A DNA stretch of 64,000 bases from Ilumatobacteraceae bacterium (GCA_033344875.1 JAWPMO010000001.1:4241595-4305594); one strand, 5' to 3'. Counted from the first letter of the stretch, positions 8,427 through 17,110 are shown. Notes: generated from the letters alone by a model not told the origin. Made by a program: numbers and translations.

Positions 8427-9203
8427 ATGACGACGACCCCCACCGAACCGCTCGCCGACACCGCCGCCTCCCATCGGAGCGGTACCGGGACGCCGGCAAC
8501 CCGTGTGATCGGCATCGCCGCCGTCGTCGCGATGGGATGGCTCATCGCGTTCGGGCTCGGCTTCTCACCGGCCGACCGCGACCAGGAAGAAGCGGTCCGG
8601 ATCCTCTACGTGCACGTGCCGACCGTGTGGCTCGCCTATCTCGCGTTCATCGTCACGGCCGTGTGTTCCGGGCTCTACCTGTTCACCAAGAAGCACTCGC
8701 TCGGGTTCGACCGGGTCGCCGGAGCGAGCGCCGAGATCGGCGTCGTCTTCATGGCGCTCACGCTCGTCACCGGCATGCTGTGGGGTCGCATCACGTGGGG
8801 GGTGTTCTGGCAGTGGGACGCACGCCTCACCACCACGGCACTGCTGTTCGTCACCTACATCGGTTACCTCGCTGTCAGGAACCTCGAGGGCGGCCATCAG
8901 CAGCGGGCCAAGCGCAGCGCGATCATCGGACTGCTCGCCGTGATGGAGATCCCACTGGTGCACTTCAGCGTCGAGATGTGGCGCAGCCTCCATCAGGACG
9001 CATCGGTCGCCGACCCGACCGGCGACGTGAAGATGGATGGCCTGATGCTGTTCAGCCTGTTCGTCGGCGTCATCGCGTTCACGCTCCTGTACGTGTGGCT
9101 GTTGCTGCATCGCAGCCGCGGCATGGCGATGCAGGATCTCATCGACGATCGTGGGCTCGACCACGCGCTCGACGCACGTCGCTCCGAGGGGGTGACGGCA
9201 TGA
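8427..9203 (+). CDS. ccmC: Haem handling protein CcmC
   Basis: 258 residues with about six TM helices. The tryptophan-rich periplasmic loop reads GRITWGVFWQWDARLT (about residues 113-128), the CcmC form of the WWD domain, flanked by the expected haem-liganding histidines. CcmC loads haem onto CcmE together with CcmD. The gene lies 28 bp after ccmB, with only a weak GGA ribosome site before its ATG. Its stop overlaps ccmD by 4 bp. Confidence 0.92.
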   Translation: MTTTPTEPLADTAASHRSGTGTPATRVIGIAAVVAMGWLIAFGLGFSPADRDQEEAVRILYVHVPTVWLAYLAFIVTAVCSGLYLFTKKHSLGFDRVAGASAEIGVVFMALTLVTGMLWGRITWGVFWQWDARLTTTALLFVTYIGYLAVRNLEGGHQQRAKRSAIIGLLAVMEIPLVHFSVEMWRSLHQDASVADPTGDVKMDGLMLFSLFVGVIAFTLLYVWLLLHRSRGMAMQDLIDDRGLDHALDARRSEGVTA

Positions 9204-9346
9204 CCGCCCTGATCGACAACGCCGGCTACATCTACGGCAGCTACGCCATCACGTTCGCGGTCGTCGGTGCCTTCGCCTGGCGAGCGGTGCGGCACGGCCG
9301 TCAGCTCGGCCGACGGATCGACGACGACGAGAAGTACTGGATGTGA
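9200..9346 (+). CDS. ccmD: Haem exporter accessory protein CcmD
   Basis: 48 residues. One TM helix (about 11-27, GSYAITFAVVGAFAW) is followed by a basic, then acidic, cytoplasmic tail. Tiny single-TM proteins directly after ccmC are the hallmark of CcmD, which stabilises the CcmC-CcmE complex. It starts on ATGA overlapping ccmC and stops 1 nt before the ccmE ATG. Easily missed because of its size. Confidence 0.85.
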   Translation: MTALIDNAGYIYGSYAITFAVVGAFAWRAVRHGRQLGRRIDDDEKYWM

Positions 9347-9347
9347 C

Positions 9348-9842
9348 ATGAGCGACCTCACCCCCCGCACCGCCGGTGACCCGGGCGTACCCGCCCCTCG
9401 TCGCCGCAAGCTCCTCCCGATCATCGTGCTCGGCCTCGTGCTCGTCGCCGGTGGCGTGATCGTCACGCAGTTCCTGCGTTCGGCGGTCGACTACTACTGC
9501 AACGTCGACGAGATCGGCGAGCGGTCCGGGTGCGACGCCGACCGCCGGCTCCGGCTCCAGGGTGTGGTCGAGCGGGGCACGGTGGTCTCCGAGGCCGGCG
9601 ACACCGCCTTCGACATCACGTTCAACGACGCCACCGTCTCGGTGTTCTACAACGGCGAACCCGGCGGCATCTTCAAGGAGTGCATCCCGGTGGTCGTGCA
9701 CGGCAACTTCGACTCCGCGACCGACACGTTCCTCGGCGACCGCGTCGAGGTGAAGCACTCCGACGAGTACGTGGCCGTCAACGACGAGCGGCTCACCGAA
9801 GCCGACGATCTCGCCGACGAGTGCGACACCGGGTCGGTCTGA
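9348..9842 (+). CDS. ccmE: Haem chaperone CcmE
   Basis: 164 residues from ATG 9348. A single N-terminal TM anchor (about 23-42) precedes an OB-fold domain. The haem-binding motif is KHSDEY: a histidine with a tyrosine four residues later, as in the classical HxxxY of proteobacterial CcmE rather than the CxxxY variant of some other lineages. Additional Cys residues (YYCNV, SGCDAD, KECIP, DECDT) are unusual for CcmE and could form disulfides. It carries haem covalently to CcmF. Confidence 0.9.
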   Translation: MSDLTPRTAGDPGVPAPRRRKLLPIIVLGLVLVAGGVIVTQFLRSAVDYYCNVDEIGERSGCDADRRLRLQGVVERGTVVSEAGDTAFDITFNDATVSVFYNGEPGGIFKECIPVVVHGNFDSATDTFLGDRVEVKHSDEYVAVNDERLTEADDLADECDTGSV

Positions 9843-9846
9843 TCAC

Positions 9847-11925
9847 ATGCTCGCGGTAAGCGTGAACGGCGCGCTCGGCCACGCCGGCCTGCTCCTGATG
9901 CTGGCCGCGTCGTGCGTCGGTGCGCTGTCGACCGGGCTGGCGATCGTCACCGGCAATCGGCGTGGGGTGCGCCAGGCCAGCAACTACGCCTGGTTGATCT
10001 TCGCCGGAGCGTTGGTGTCGGTGTTCGCGATGCAGCGGGCGTTGGAGATGCGCGACTACTCCATCGACTACGTGCAGCGCGTCGGGTCGGACACGACGCC
10101 CGGCGTCTACAACGTCGCAGCGATGTGGAGCGCACTCGAGGGTTCGATCCTGATGTGGGTGGTGGTGTTGGCCGCGTTCACCGCCGCCGTGGCGTGGCGA
10201 TTCCGATCGAGGGCCGACGACGAGCTGGTCGCGTGGGCGCTGGTCGTCATGTTCGTCGTGTGCGCGTTCTTCGCCTTGATGAGCTTCGGGCCCGCCAACC
10301 CCTTCGCGGCCGGGCCCGACGTCGCACGAGGTTTCGACGGCCGAGGCCCGAACCCGCTGCTCCAGAACCACATCCTGGTGCTGTTCCACCCGCCGATCCT
10401 CTACCTCGGCTACGTCGGGTTCACGGTCCCGTTCGCGTTCGCGATCGCGGCGCTGATCACCGGCCGGGTCGGCGAAGGGTGGCTGCTCGAGACCCGTCGA
10501 TGGGCGCTGTTCTCGTGGGGTTTCCTGACGATCGGCATCCTGCTCGGGGGCTGGTGGAGCTACGAGGTGCTCGGCTGGTCGGGCGTCTGGGCCTGGGACC
10601 CGGTCGAGAACGCCTCGCTGCTGCCCTGGCTGACCGGCACCGCGTACATCCATTCGGTGCTGGTCCAGCAGCGGCGGGGCATGCTCCGGGTCTGGAACCT
10701 GAGCCTGCTGGTGGCCACGTTCGCGCTCACGATCCTCGGCACGTTCCTGACCCGCTCCGGGATCATCAACAGCGTCCATGCCTTTGCGGCCGGCCAGGTC
10801 GACGGGTATCTCCTCGGCTTCTTCGCGGCCGTCACCGTCGTCTCGCTCGGCTTGATCGCATGGCGCGGCGATCGTCTCCGCTCGCCCGGCGTGATGGACT
10901 CGCCGGTCTCGCGCGAGGGGGCGTTCCTGGCGAACAACGTGGTCTTCACCGTGTTCGCGTTCGTCGTGCTGCTCGGCACCGTCTTCCCGCTGATCGTCGA
11001 GGCGGTGCAAGATCGGCGCACCGTCGTCGGTGCGCCGTACTTCAACAGCCTGTCGATGCCGATCGGCATCGCGCTGTTGTTCCTGATGGCGGTCGCCCCG
11101 GTGCTGCCGTGGCGCAAGGCATCCGAGGAGTTGCTGCGCACCCGGCTGTTCTGGCCCGCCTGGTGTGGCGTCGGGGCGCTCGCGCTCGCGGTGTCGCTCG
11201 GTGCCGACGGGCTGTCGCCGCTGATCGCGATCGCCCTGTCGGGATTCGCGGCCGGGGCCGCACTCCGACAGATCGTGCTCGCCACCCGGCGTCAGGGTTG
11301 GCGGGGGCTCATCGGCCGCGCCAACGGCGGCATGATCGTGCACCTCGGCGTGATCCTCGTCGCGCTCGCGCTCGTGACGTCGAGCGCGTACACCGAGTCG
11401 ACGGTGCTTGCGCTCGAGGTCGGCGACGAGGTCGAGTGGAGCGGTCACACGTTCGAGCTGTTGGAGGTCTTCGCCGAGAGCGACGCTCGGAGCGAGGCCG
11501 TCCGCGCCGACGTCCGGCTCGACGGCGGCCAGGCGTACGCCCCGGCGTTCACGACGTATCTCCAGATGGGCGAGACGCTGCCGACGCCCAGCGTGCGCAC
11601 CGGTCTGACGCACGACGTTTACCTCACGATCGCCGGCACCAACGTGCCGGCGGTCGGTGCGCAGCAGGTCGACATCGAGGTGTTCAAGAAGCCGCTGATC
11701 CTGTGGATGTGGGTCGGCGGTCTGTTGATGGCGGTCGGGACCGTGCTGTCGGCGTTCCCCGGCAACCGCCGCCGGAACCCGCTCGACCCGGTGTCGGCCC
11801 GGGTCCCGCTCGATCGCTCCGGTACGACCGGGACGCCGTCGGCCGACGAGCGGGCGACCGACGCAGTGCCCGCCGCTGCGCCAGGATCGGTCGACACGAC
11901 GCCCGAGGTGGTGACCCATGACTGA
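9847..11925 (+). CDS. ccmF: Cytochrome c haem lyase subunit CcmF
   Basis: 692 residues with about 14-15 TM helices. The WWD domain (GGWWSYEVLGWSGVWAWDP) and the conserved PVENASLLPWL follow each other in the first half. The C-terminal periplasmic domain precedes a last TM helix. CcmF takes haem from CcmE and ligates it to apocytochrome c with CcmH. A hydrophilic Thr/Asp/Ser-rich tail of about 50 residues after the last TM is longer than usual. The stop overlaps ccmG by 8 bp. Confidence 0.93.
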   Translation: MLAVSVNGALGHAGLLLMLAASCVGALSTGLAIVTGNRRGVRQASNYAWLIFAGALVSVFAMQRALEMRDYSIDYVQRVGSDTTPGVYNVAAMWSALEGSILMWVVVLAAFTAAVAWRFRSRADDELVAWALVVMFVVCAFFALMSFGPANPFAAGPDVARGFDGRGPNPLLQNHILVLFHPPILYLGYVGFTVPFAFAIAALITGRVGEGWLLETRRWALFSWGFLTIGILLGGWWSYEVLGWSGVWAWDPVENASLLPWLTGTAYIHSVLVQQRRGMLRVWNLSLLVATFALTILGTFLTRSGIINSVHAFAAGQVDGYLLGFFAAVTVVSLGLIAWRGDRLRSPGVMDSPVSREGAFLANNVVFTVFAFVVLLGTVFPLIVEAVQDRRTVVGAPYFNSLSMPIGIALLFLMAVAPVLPWRKASEELLRTRLFWPAWCGVGALALAVSLGADGLSPLIAIALSGFAAGAALRQIVLATRRQGWRGLIGRANGGMIVHLGVILVALALVTSSAYTESTVLALEVGDEVEWSGHTFELLEVFAESDARSEAVRADVRLDGGQAYAPAFTTYLQMGETLPTPSVRTGLTHDVYLTIAGTNVPAVGAQQVDIEVFKKPLILWMWVGGLLMAVGTVLSAFPGNRRRNPLDPVSARVPLDRSGTTGTPSADERATDAVPAAAPGSVDTTPEVVTHD

Positions 11926-12526
11926 CTCCGAGACCTCCGATCTCGCCGCCGATGTCGGTGCCGGCGATCCGCCGACGCGCCGCGGTCGTGTCGCGCCGCT
12001 CGTCGTCGGCGCCGTGGCGATCGTCGTCGTCGGGCTCTTCGTCATCCTCGTCGGGGCCGATTCGTCGTCGGGCCAGTCGGCGCGGTCGCCGCTGCTGGGC
12101 AATCCGGCGCCGGCCGTGTCGGGTGAGTACGCCGACGGCACCACGTTCGAACTCTCTCGACGCAAGGGCAGCTGGGTCGTGCTCAACTTCTTCACCCACA
12201 ACTGCGTGCCGTGCATCCGCGAACACTCCGAGCTGATCGAGTTCGTCGAGCAGCAGCGGTCGCTCGGCGTCGACGGCGCCGAGTTCTACTCGATCGTGCG
12301 CGACAGCACGCAGGACGAGGTCGACGAGTTCTTCGAGCAGCGCGGTGGCGACTGGCCGATCGTGTACGACACCGACTTCGAGTTCGTGAACCGGTTCGGC
12401 GTCGCGCTCGTGCCCGAGACCTGGATCATCGACCCCAACGGGTTCGTTCGGCGACGCTTCATCTCCGAGGTCGAAGCCGAGCCGCTCAGCCAGGTGTTGC
12501 AGGCGTTGCGTGAGGGCGCAGCATGA
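11918..12526 (+). CDS. ccmG: Thiol:disulfide protein CcmG (DsbE/TlpA type)
   Basis: 202 residues. An N-terminal TM anchor (about 28-48) is followed by a thioredoxin fold with active site CVPC in the context FFTHNCVPCIREH and the cis-proline region VPETWIIDPNG. It keeps apocytochrome CXXCH cysteines reduced before haem attachment. Overlaps of 8 bp with ccmF and 4 bp with ccmH indicate coupled translation. Confidence 0.9.
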   Translation: MTDSETSDLAADVGAGDPPTRRGRVAPLVVGAVAIVVVGLFVILVGADSSSGQSARSPLLGNPAPAVSGEYADGTTFELSRRKGSWVVLNFFTHNCVPCIREHSELIEFVEQQRSLGVDGAEFYSIVRDSTQDEVDEFFEQRGGDWPIVYDTDFEFVNRFGVALVPETWIIDPNGFVRRRFISEVEAEPLSQVLQALREGAA

Positions 12527-13023
12527 ATCGCTCCGAGCTCAACCGGCGGGCGAAAGGATGGCCGGGCTGGATCGTGCTGGTGTTCGTCGTCGTCGGTCTC
12601 GTCGCGTTCGGCGCGACCCGTGACACCGGGCCGCGCACGCCCGACGAGCGGATCGAGTCGATCTCCAAGCGGCTCGCGTGTCCGGTCTGTCAGGGCGAGA
12701 GCGTGTACGAATCGCGCAACACCGCGTCGAACCAGATTCGTGTCGCCGTCCGCCAAGCGGTGAACGAGGGCATCCGGAGCGACGAGCAGATCATCCAGGA
12801 CATCACGGTCAACTACGAGGGGGAGGAGCTGCTCGTGCCGACGGCCGACGGGATCGAGGCGCTGGCCTGGGCCCTGCCGGCGACCGCCTTCGTGGTCGGT
12901 GTGGCCGGGTTGACCGTGGCGTTCCGTCGCTGGCAGCTCGCCGCTCGCCGTCTCGGCGCAGCTACCGATGACGACTACGAACTCGTCGCTGCCGCGCTCG
13001 ACGAGCATGCCGATGAATCCTGA
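12523..13023 (+). CDS. ccmH: Cytochrome c maturation protein CcmH
   Basis: 166 residues. TM helix at about 14-31, then the redox motif in LACPVCQGES (family form LRCPVCQ), a three-helix bundle, and a second TM (about 116-137) with a short cytoplasmic tail. CcmH works with CcmG to reduce the apocytochrome haem-binding cysteines. Overlaps ccmG by 4 bp and ccmI by about 11 bp. Confidence 0.92.
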   Translation: MNRSELNRRAKGWPGWIVLVFVVVGLVAFGATRDTGPRTPDERIESISKRLACPVCQGESVYESRNTASNQIRVAVRQAVNEGIRSDEQIIQDITVNYEGEELLVPTADGIEALAWALPATAFVVGVAGLTVAFRRWQLAARRLGAATDDDYELVAAALDEHADES

Positions 13024-13750
13024 CCGGTTGGCGGCGCTCGAAGAGGAACGCCGCTTCCTCCTGCGTTCGCTCAACGACCTCGAGCGCGAGTTCGAGGCCG
13101 GTGACGTCGACGACGTCGACTACCGGGCGTTGAAGGACGGGTACACGGTGCGGGCCGCTTCGACGCTCCGAGCGATCGACGAAGGACGCTCCGCGCTCCC
13201 GCCCCGCCCTCCGGTGAACTGGCCACGGCGCATCGGCTCGGGAGCGTTCGTGCTGCTGCTGATCGGCGTCGTCTGGTGGGCGTTGAGCGCATCGTCGGCG
13301 CAGCGATTGCCTGGCCAGGAGATCACGGGCGATCCGGTCAACGAGCGCCAGCTCGTGCTGGCGCAGGCCCGTGCGGTGCAGTCACAGCAGCCGGCGGCCG
13401 CCGCCGCACTGTACGAGCAGGTCCTGGACGACGAGCCCGACAACGTCGAGGCGCTGACCTACCGTGGCTGGACACTGACCCTGTCGGTGTTCGGCGAGAC
13501 CGACTCCGCCGTGATCGACGAAACGTTGCGCGAGGCGGTCGACCTCATGGCCGACGCGATCGAGATCGACCCGACGTATCCCGACCCGCACTGCTTCCTG
13601 GGCATCGTGCAGGGGCGCTTCCTCGGACAGGCCGAAGCCGCGCTGCCGTTCATCGACACCTGCCTCGAGCTCGACCCTCCCGCCGACATCCGCGGCCTGG
13701 TCGAAGCGTTCCGGGAGTCGATGAGCGATGCCGCGACGGCCGACGAATAG
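13013..13750 (+). CDS. ccmI: CcmI-like TPR protein
   Basis: 245 residues from ATG 13013; ATG 13007 and an ATG further into ccmH are in frame but would add only a few residues or overlap ccmH more. A cytoplasmic coiled-coil head (EEERRFLLRSLNDLEREFEAG) is followed by a TM helix at about 65-84 and a C-terminal TPR domain (AAALYEQVLDDEPDNVEALTY and further repeats). This head-TM-TPR design and the position after ccmH fit CcmI, the apocytochrome chaperone. Sequence similarity alone would only give a TPR protein. Confidence 0.8.
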   Translation: MNPDRLAALEEERRFLLRSLNDLEREFEAGDVDDVDYRALKDGYTVRAASTLRAIDEGRSALPPRPPVNWPRRIGSGAFVLLLIGVVWWALSASSAQRLPGQEITGDPVNERQLVLAQARAVQSQQPAAAAALYEQVLDDEPDNVEALTYRGWTLTLSVFGETDSAVIDETLREAVDLMADAIEIDPTYPDPHCFLGIVQGRFLGQAEAALPFIDTCLELDPPADIRGLVEAFRESMSDAATADE

Positions 13751-13759
13751 GGTGCTCGC

Positions 13760-14140
13760 ATGACCGGGGCACCGCCACCGCCACCGCCGCCGGGTGGGAC
13801 GCGTCCGCCGATGCCGCCACCGCCGCCCGGCGGGGCACCGCCGCCGATGCCGAACCACGGCGGTGCGCCGGCCGGTCGCAACGGTCTGGCCGTCGCCTCG
13901 CTGGTGCTCGGCATCCTGTCGATCCCGCTGTGCTTCGTGTTCCTGCCGGCCGTACTCGCCGTGGTGTTCGGTGGCATCGCACTCGGGCAGATCAAGTCGA
14001 ACCCCGGCCAGGCGGGTCGCGGTCAGGCGATCGCCGGGTTGGTGCTCGGTGCGATCTCGCTCGCGATCGTGCTGCTGGCGATCGCGGCCGTCGGCTCGGC
14101 GACGTTCGAGTTCGAGACGACGATGCTCGCGTCTCGCTGA
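13760..14140 (+). CDS. DUF4190 membrane protein with proline-rich N-terminus
   Basis: 126 residues. Residues 1-38 are almost entirely Pro/Gly (GAPPPPPPPGG repeats). Two TM helices follow (about 45-72 and 87-110), separated by GGIALGQIKSNPGQAGRGQA, the signature of DUF4190. Such proteins are common in actinobacteria and of unknown function. It begins 9 bp after ccmI and may be transcribed with the ccm operon, without evidence of a functional link. Confidence 0.82.
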   Translation: MTGAPPPPPPPGGTRPPMPPPPPGGAPPPMPNHGGAPAGRNGLAVASLVLGILSIPLCFVFLPAVLAVVFGGIALGQIKSNPGQAGRGQAIAGLVLGAISLAIVLLAIAAVGSATFEFETTMLASR

Positions 14141-14162
14141 CGCCGAGCCGGCGACCGTCCGC

Positions 14163-14432
14163 TCAGCAGAGCAGCATTTCGGCGAGGATCTCGCCGGCGG
14201 CGTCGCTGATCTCCGGATCGCCCTGGAGGCCGGCGTCGGCCATCGCCTCGGCGTCGTCGTCGCTGATGTCCTGGGCGAGGTCGCGGATGCAGTCGGAGTC
14301 GGGTGATGCCCCGGCGTCGTCGGCGGCCTCGATCAGCATGTCGGCGACCTGATCCTGGTCACTGCCGCCACCGCCGCACGCGGCGAGGGTCAACCCGGTG
14401 ACGAGCGCGATCGAGCGTGTGTGCTTCTTCAT
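14163..14432 (-). CDS. Small secreted lipoprotein
   Basis: 89 residues from ATG 14432, preceded by GGAGA. Signal peptide with lipobox LAAC (Cys 19), a short Gly/Ser/Asp linker, then an acidic domain with two cysteines (DSDCIRDLA and the final LLC). The domain resembles the last 65 residues of the larger lipoprotein just upstream (pattern C-V/I-x-E/D-L, then D-x-GL, then DAA and a terminal Cys). Function unknown. Convergent with the DUF4190 gene. Confidence 0.75.
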   Translation of the reverse strand: MKKHTRSIALVTGLTLAACGGGGSDQDQVADMLIEAADDAGASPDSDCIRDLAQDISDDDAEAMADAGLQGDPEISDAAGEILAEMLLC

Positions 14433-14470
14433 GTTGTCTCCTGTTGCTGTGGTGGGGGATCGGGGCGGCG

Positions 14471-15697
14471 TCAGCCGCCGAAGGCGGCCGGGTCGACGCC
14501 GCACGTCTCGGTCGAGGCGACGAGGGCCGCGCCGGTGGCGTCGGCTGCCGCATCGTCGAGCGAGTCGAGTTCGACGAGTCCACCGTCGTCGACGAGGACG
14601 TCGGCACCGAGCGCATCGACGATGAGTTCGGCGACGCACGTGGCGCTGGCGGCGTCGAGTCCGAACGTCGTGGCGACTTCGGTCGACATCAGGTCGACCG
14701 CGAGATCGCGGTCACCGACGCCGGCATCCTCGCCGGAGTCGGTGCTCCCGGCGTCGGTGCCGCCCGAGACGGCGTCGCCGGACATCGGCAGGATCACGGC
14801 GGCGAGATCGCCGGCGGCCGAGCCGTGGAGCAGGATGTGCACTCGCTCGCCCGCCGCCGCGTCGAACGCGAACGGGCCGTCGGTCGGCTCGGCGCACTCC
14901 TGGTCGTCGTTGCTGTGGATCGAGAACGACGAGACGCCGGTCAGATCGAACGGCAGGGTCTGGTTGCCACCGATCAGGATGCTGCCGCCACCGATCGGAT
15001 CGACACATCCGGGCGTGCCGTCGATCGACAGGCGGAGTCCGAAGTCGGTGTCGCCGACGGCGATCGCGGTCACGACGGCGGTCTCCAGCCCGGGCTCGGG
15101 CAACGGCATCTCGTTGCCGTTGCCGCGCCGGTCGACCGGCTGTTCCCACAGGTCCATCGCCGAGGGCCCCGAGAACTCGTCGTCGTACAGCACCACGGTG
15201 TGGACGGGCCCGTCCTCGGGATAGCCCGTGAGGACCGCGATCAGGTGATCACAGTCGACGACGCAGGTCGGGTCGCCGGCACCCGCGGTCGTGATCACGT
15301 ACGAGCCTCCTTCCGGGGGCGCCGCGAAGTCGCTGGTCGCGCCGGGAGCGAGGCCGGTCTGGATCTCGAATCCCTCGAGCAGGCCGGTGGTGCGGACGTA
15401 GACGTCGACCGGTTCGTCGAGCAGGTTCACGGCGCGGAACTCGATGTCGCCCGCGTCGTAGGTGCCAGAAGGTGCGTCGGTCGTGTCGGCCGCCGGTTCG
15501 TCGGTCGCGGTGTCGGCGCCCGAGCCCTCATCGGACGTGTTCGGAGCGTCGGCGGACGAATCGGCGGCGGTCTCGTCCGCCGTCGCCTCGGCCGGTTCGG
15601 CCGGTTCGACCGAGGTGTCGTCGTCGCCGCCTCCGCACGCGGCGACCAGCAGGCCGGCGGCCGTGAGCAGGGCGATTCGGGTCGGAATTCGTGTCAT
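14471..15697 (-). CDS. Secreted lipoprotein, three-part, unknown function
   Basis: 408 residues. Lipobox LVAAC (Cys 21) is followed by an acidic Glu/Ala/Thr/Asp linker (about 25-80), a beta-rich central region (DIEFRAVNLLDEPVDVYVRT, later GSYVITTAGAG), and a C-terminal domain of about 65 residues that is related to the neighbouring small lipoprotein. Probably exposed on the outer face of the membrane. No enzyme motif seen. Upstream lie two tandem 11-bp repeats that may control it. It ends 38 bp before the small lipoprotein start. Confidence 0.78.
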   Translation of the reverse strand: MTRIPTRIALLTAAGLLVAACGGGDDDTSVEPAEPAEATADETAADSSADAPNTSDEGSGADTATDEPAADTTDAPSGTYDAGDIEFRAVNLLDEPVDVYVRTTGLLEGFEIQTGLAPGATSDFAAPPEGGSYVITTAGAGDPTCVVDCDHLIAVLTGYPEDGPVHTVVLYDDEFSGPSAMDLWEQPVDRRGNGNEMPLPEPGLETAVVTAIAVGDTDFGLRLSIDGTPGCVDPIGGGSILIGGNQTLPFDLTGVSSFSIHSNDDQECAEPTDGPFAFDAAAGERVHILLHGSAAGDLAAVILPMSGDAVSGGTDAGSTDSGEDAGVGDRDLAVDLMSTEVATTFGLDAASATCVAELIVDALGADVLVDDGGLVELDSLDDAAADATGAALVASTETCGVDPAAFGG

Positions 15698-15724
15698 GAA
15701 GGTCCTCTTCGGTGCGCGCCGCGG

Positions 15725-15746
15725 CTCACTTGAGTCTCACATGAGT
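15725..15746. promoter_or_regulatory. Two adjacent 11-bp direct repeats, each an inverted repeat
   Basis: CTCACTTGAGT and CTCACATGAGT follow each other without gap and differ at one base. Each contains CTCA-N2-TGAG. The 11-bp period puts both on the same face of the helix. They lie 28 bp upstream of the lipoprotein start at 15697, where a cooperative dimer-of-dimers operator would be expected. Confidence 0.5.
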
Positions 15747-15820
15747 TCCGCCGCATCAAACGTGTACGTCACCCAACCTCGTGACACCGTGCCCGGTGGT
15801 CCGGGAATTTGTCGGCGGGC

Positions 15821-16288
15821 TCAGACGACCGGTGGCGGCCACACGGTGGCGTGCACGATGTCGCCCTTCTTGTTGCGCTTGAGCACCCAGACCGCTGCCT
15901 TGCGCCAGTCGGGAGGCGTGTTCATCTTCATGCCCCGTCGGCCGAGCGCCTGCATCGTGGCCGGGATCATGTCGCCGTGCGTCGACAGCACCGAGCCGCC
16001 GGGCAGCTCTCGGAGGAGTTCGAGCACCGGTTCGAACGGCTCGTCCTCACACAGGCGCTGGTCGACCTTCACCTTGGTGTCGGTCATCGCGCCGAGCGGC
16101 TCGAGCGTCTGGATGCAGCGCACGTACGGGCTGCTGACCAACTTGGTCGGACCGAGCTTGGCGATTCGTTTCCCCACCAGCTCCGACTGCTTCCAGCCCT
16201 TCTTGCTGAGTGGCCGTTGCAGGTCGTCGTCGGTCCACAGCCGGCGCTCACCGGCCTTGGCGTGGCGAACGACGTACAGGTGTGCCAT
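15821..16288 (-). CDS. SixA-like histidine phosphatase (RHG superfamily)
   Basis: 155 residues. The catalytic RHG-type motif is VVRHAKAGER (residues 6-15), a second Arg lies in SSPYVRCIQT, and the second catalytic His in LSTHGDMIP. These match SixA-type phosphatases of the phosphoglycerate mutase superfamily, which act on phosphohistidine in some bacteria; the substrate here is unknown. Its ATG directly abuts the stop of the DUF4328 gene upstream (stop at 16289), so the two are an operon. Confidence 0.85.
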   Translation of the reverse strand: MAHLYVVRHAKAGERRLWTDDDLQRPLSKKGWKQSELVGKRIAKLGPTKLVSSPYVRCIQTLEPLGAMTDTKVKVDQRLCEDEPFEPVLELLRELPGGSVLSTHGDMIPATMQALGRRGMKMNTPPDWRKAAVWVLKRNKKGDIVHATVWPPPVV

Positions 16289-17110
16289 TCAGGCCCTCGA
16301 TTCTCCGGTGAGTCGACAGTGGCGGCGGGTCAGGCCGCGCACGAGCAGGACGTAGACGATCGCTCCGGCGACGGAGACGGCTGCACTGACGATCGCTGCG
16401 CCCTGACCGTCGAGCACCTGCTGTGCCATGTCGCGCTCGGATGCACCGAGGGAGAGTCCGCCCGCGCTCTGCCCGACGAGCAGGCCCAGCGGCACGAGGC
16501 TGTAGAGCACGAACCACAGCGGGATCAACGGACTGGTGCGGGAGGCCCGCCAATCTCCACCGACGGGGACGGTGGGGTCGGCCGATCTCCACAGTTCGCG
16601 GAACATGAGTGCCGGGATCACGAACAGCAGCGGCGGGAGGAACCAGCCGCCGATCGCCCAGCCGGGCGCCCACGTGCCGCCTCGGTGGAGTGTGCGATGG
16701 TTGCGCGCCATCCGGAACATCCAGACCATCGTCAGGACGGCGGTCGCAACGGTCGCGACACCCTGGAGGACGCTCATCAACAGGTACGGCGCCGCCCGTT
16801 CGACGAACTCCTCGGCGGTGATGGTGTCGTCGAGGAGGTCGCGCGCGTCGTCGCGAGCTGCCCGCGACGCCCAGACCGACACGATCGAGAGCGCGGCCGT
16901 CGCGATCGTGAGGATGATGGTCGCGTTCGCGAGCTTGCCGACGTGTCGAAGTGCACCCGACCCGACGGGGACGTTCGGTGTCGCCCGTCCGCCCGGAGGG
17001 GCCATCAGGCTCGGAGGAGGAGGTGGCGGCGGAGGGGGTGGTGAAGTGGGTGGCGGCGGCGGTGGGTTCGGAACGGTGCCGCCCGGGTCGGGCGGCGGCG
17101 CGTGCGTCAC
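16289..17110 (-). CDS. DUF4328 membrane protein with proline-rich N-terminus
   Basis: About 273 residues from GTG 17110, chosen because it starts just before the Pro/Gly tract. Residues 1-45 hold long proline runs, followed by about six TM helices (first at about 58-78). TWAPGWAIGGWFLPP and the MFRELW segment are typical of DUF4328. Function unknown; probably a membrane scaffold. No strong ribosome site precedes the GTG. Coupled to the SixA-like gene. Confidence 0.75.
   Translation of the reverse strand: MTHAPPPDPGGTVPNPPPPPPTSPPPPPPPPPPSLMAPPGGRATPNVPVGSGALRHVGKLANATIILTIATAALSIVSVWASRAARDDARDLLDDTITAEEFVERAAPYLLMSVLQGVATVATAVLTMVWMFRMARNHRTLHRGGTWAPGWAIGGWFLPPLLFVIPALMFRELWRSADPTVPVGGDWRASRTSPLIPLWFVLYSLVPLGLLVGQSAGGLSLGASERDMAQQVLDGQGAAIVSAAVSVAGAIVYVLLVRGLTRRHCRLTGESRA

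Noticed and set aside
9793-12216. 807-codon minus-strand frame opposite ccmF
   Set aside because: Purely an antisense shadow; the plus strand encodes the clear CcmF with its WWD domain.
13760-13860. Pro/Gly repeat DNA as a possible tandem-repeat element
   Set aside because: It is coding low complexity (polyproline) of the DUF4190 protein; a similar tract in the DUF4328 gene is independent.
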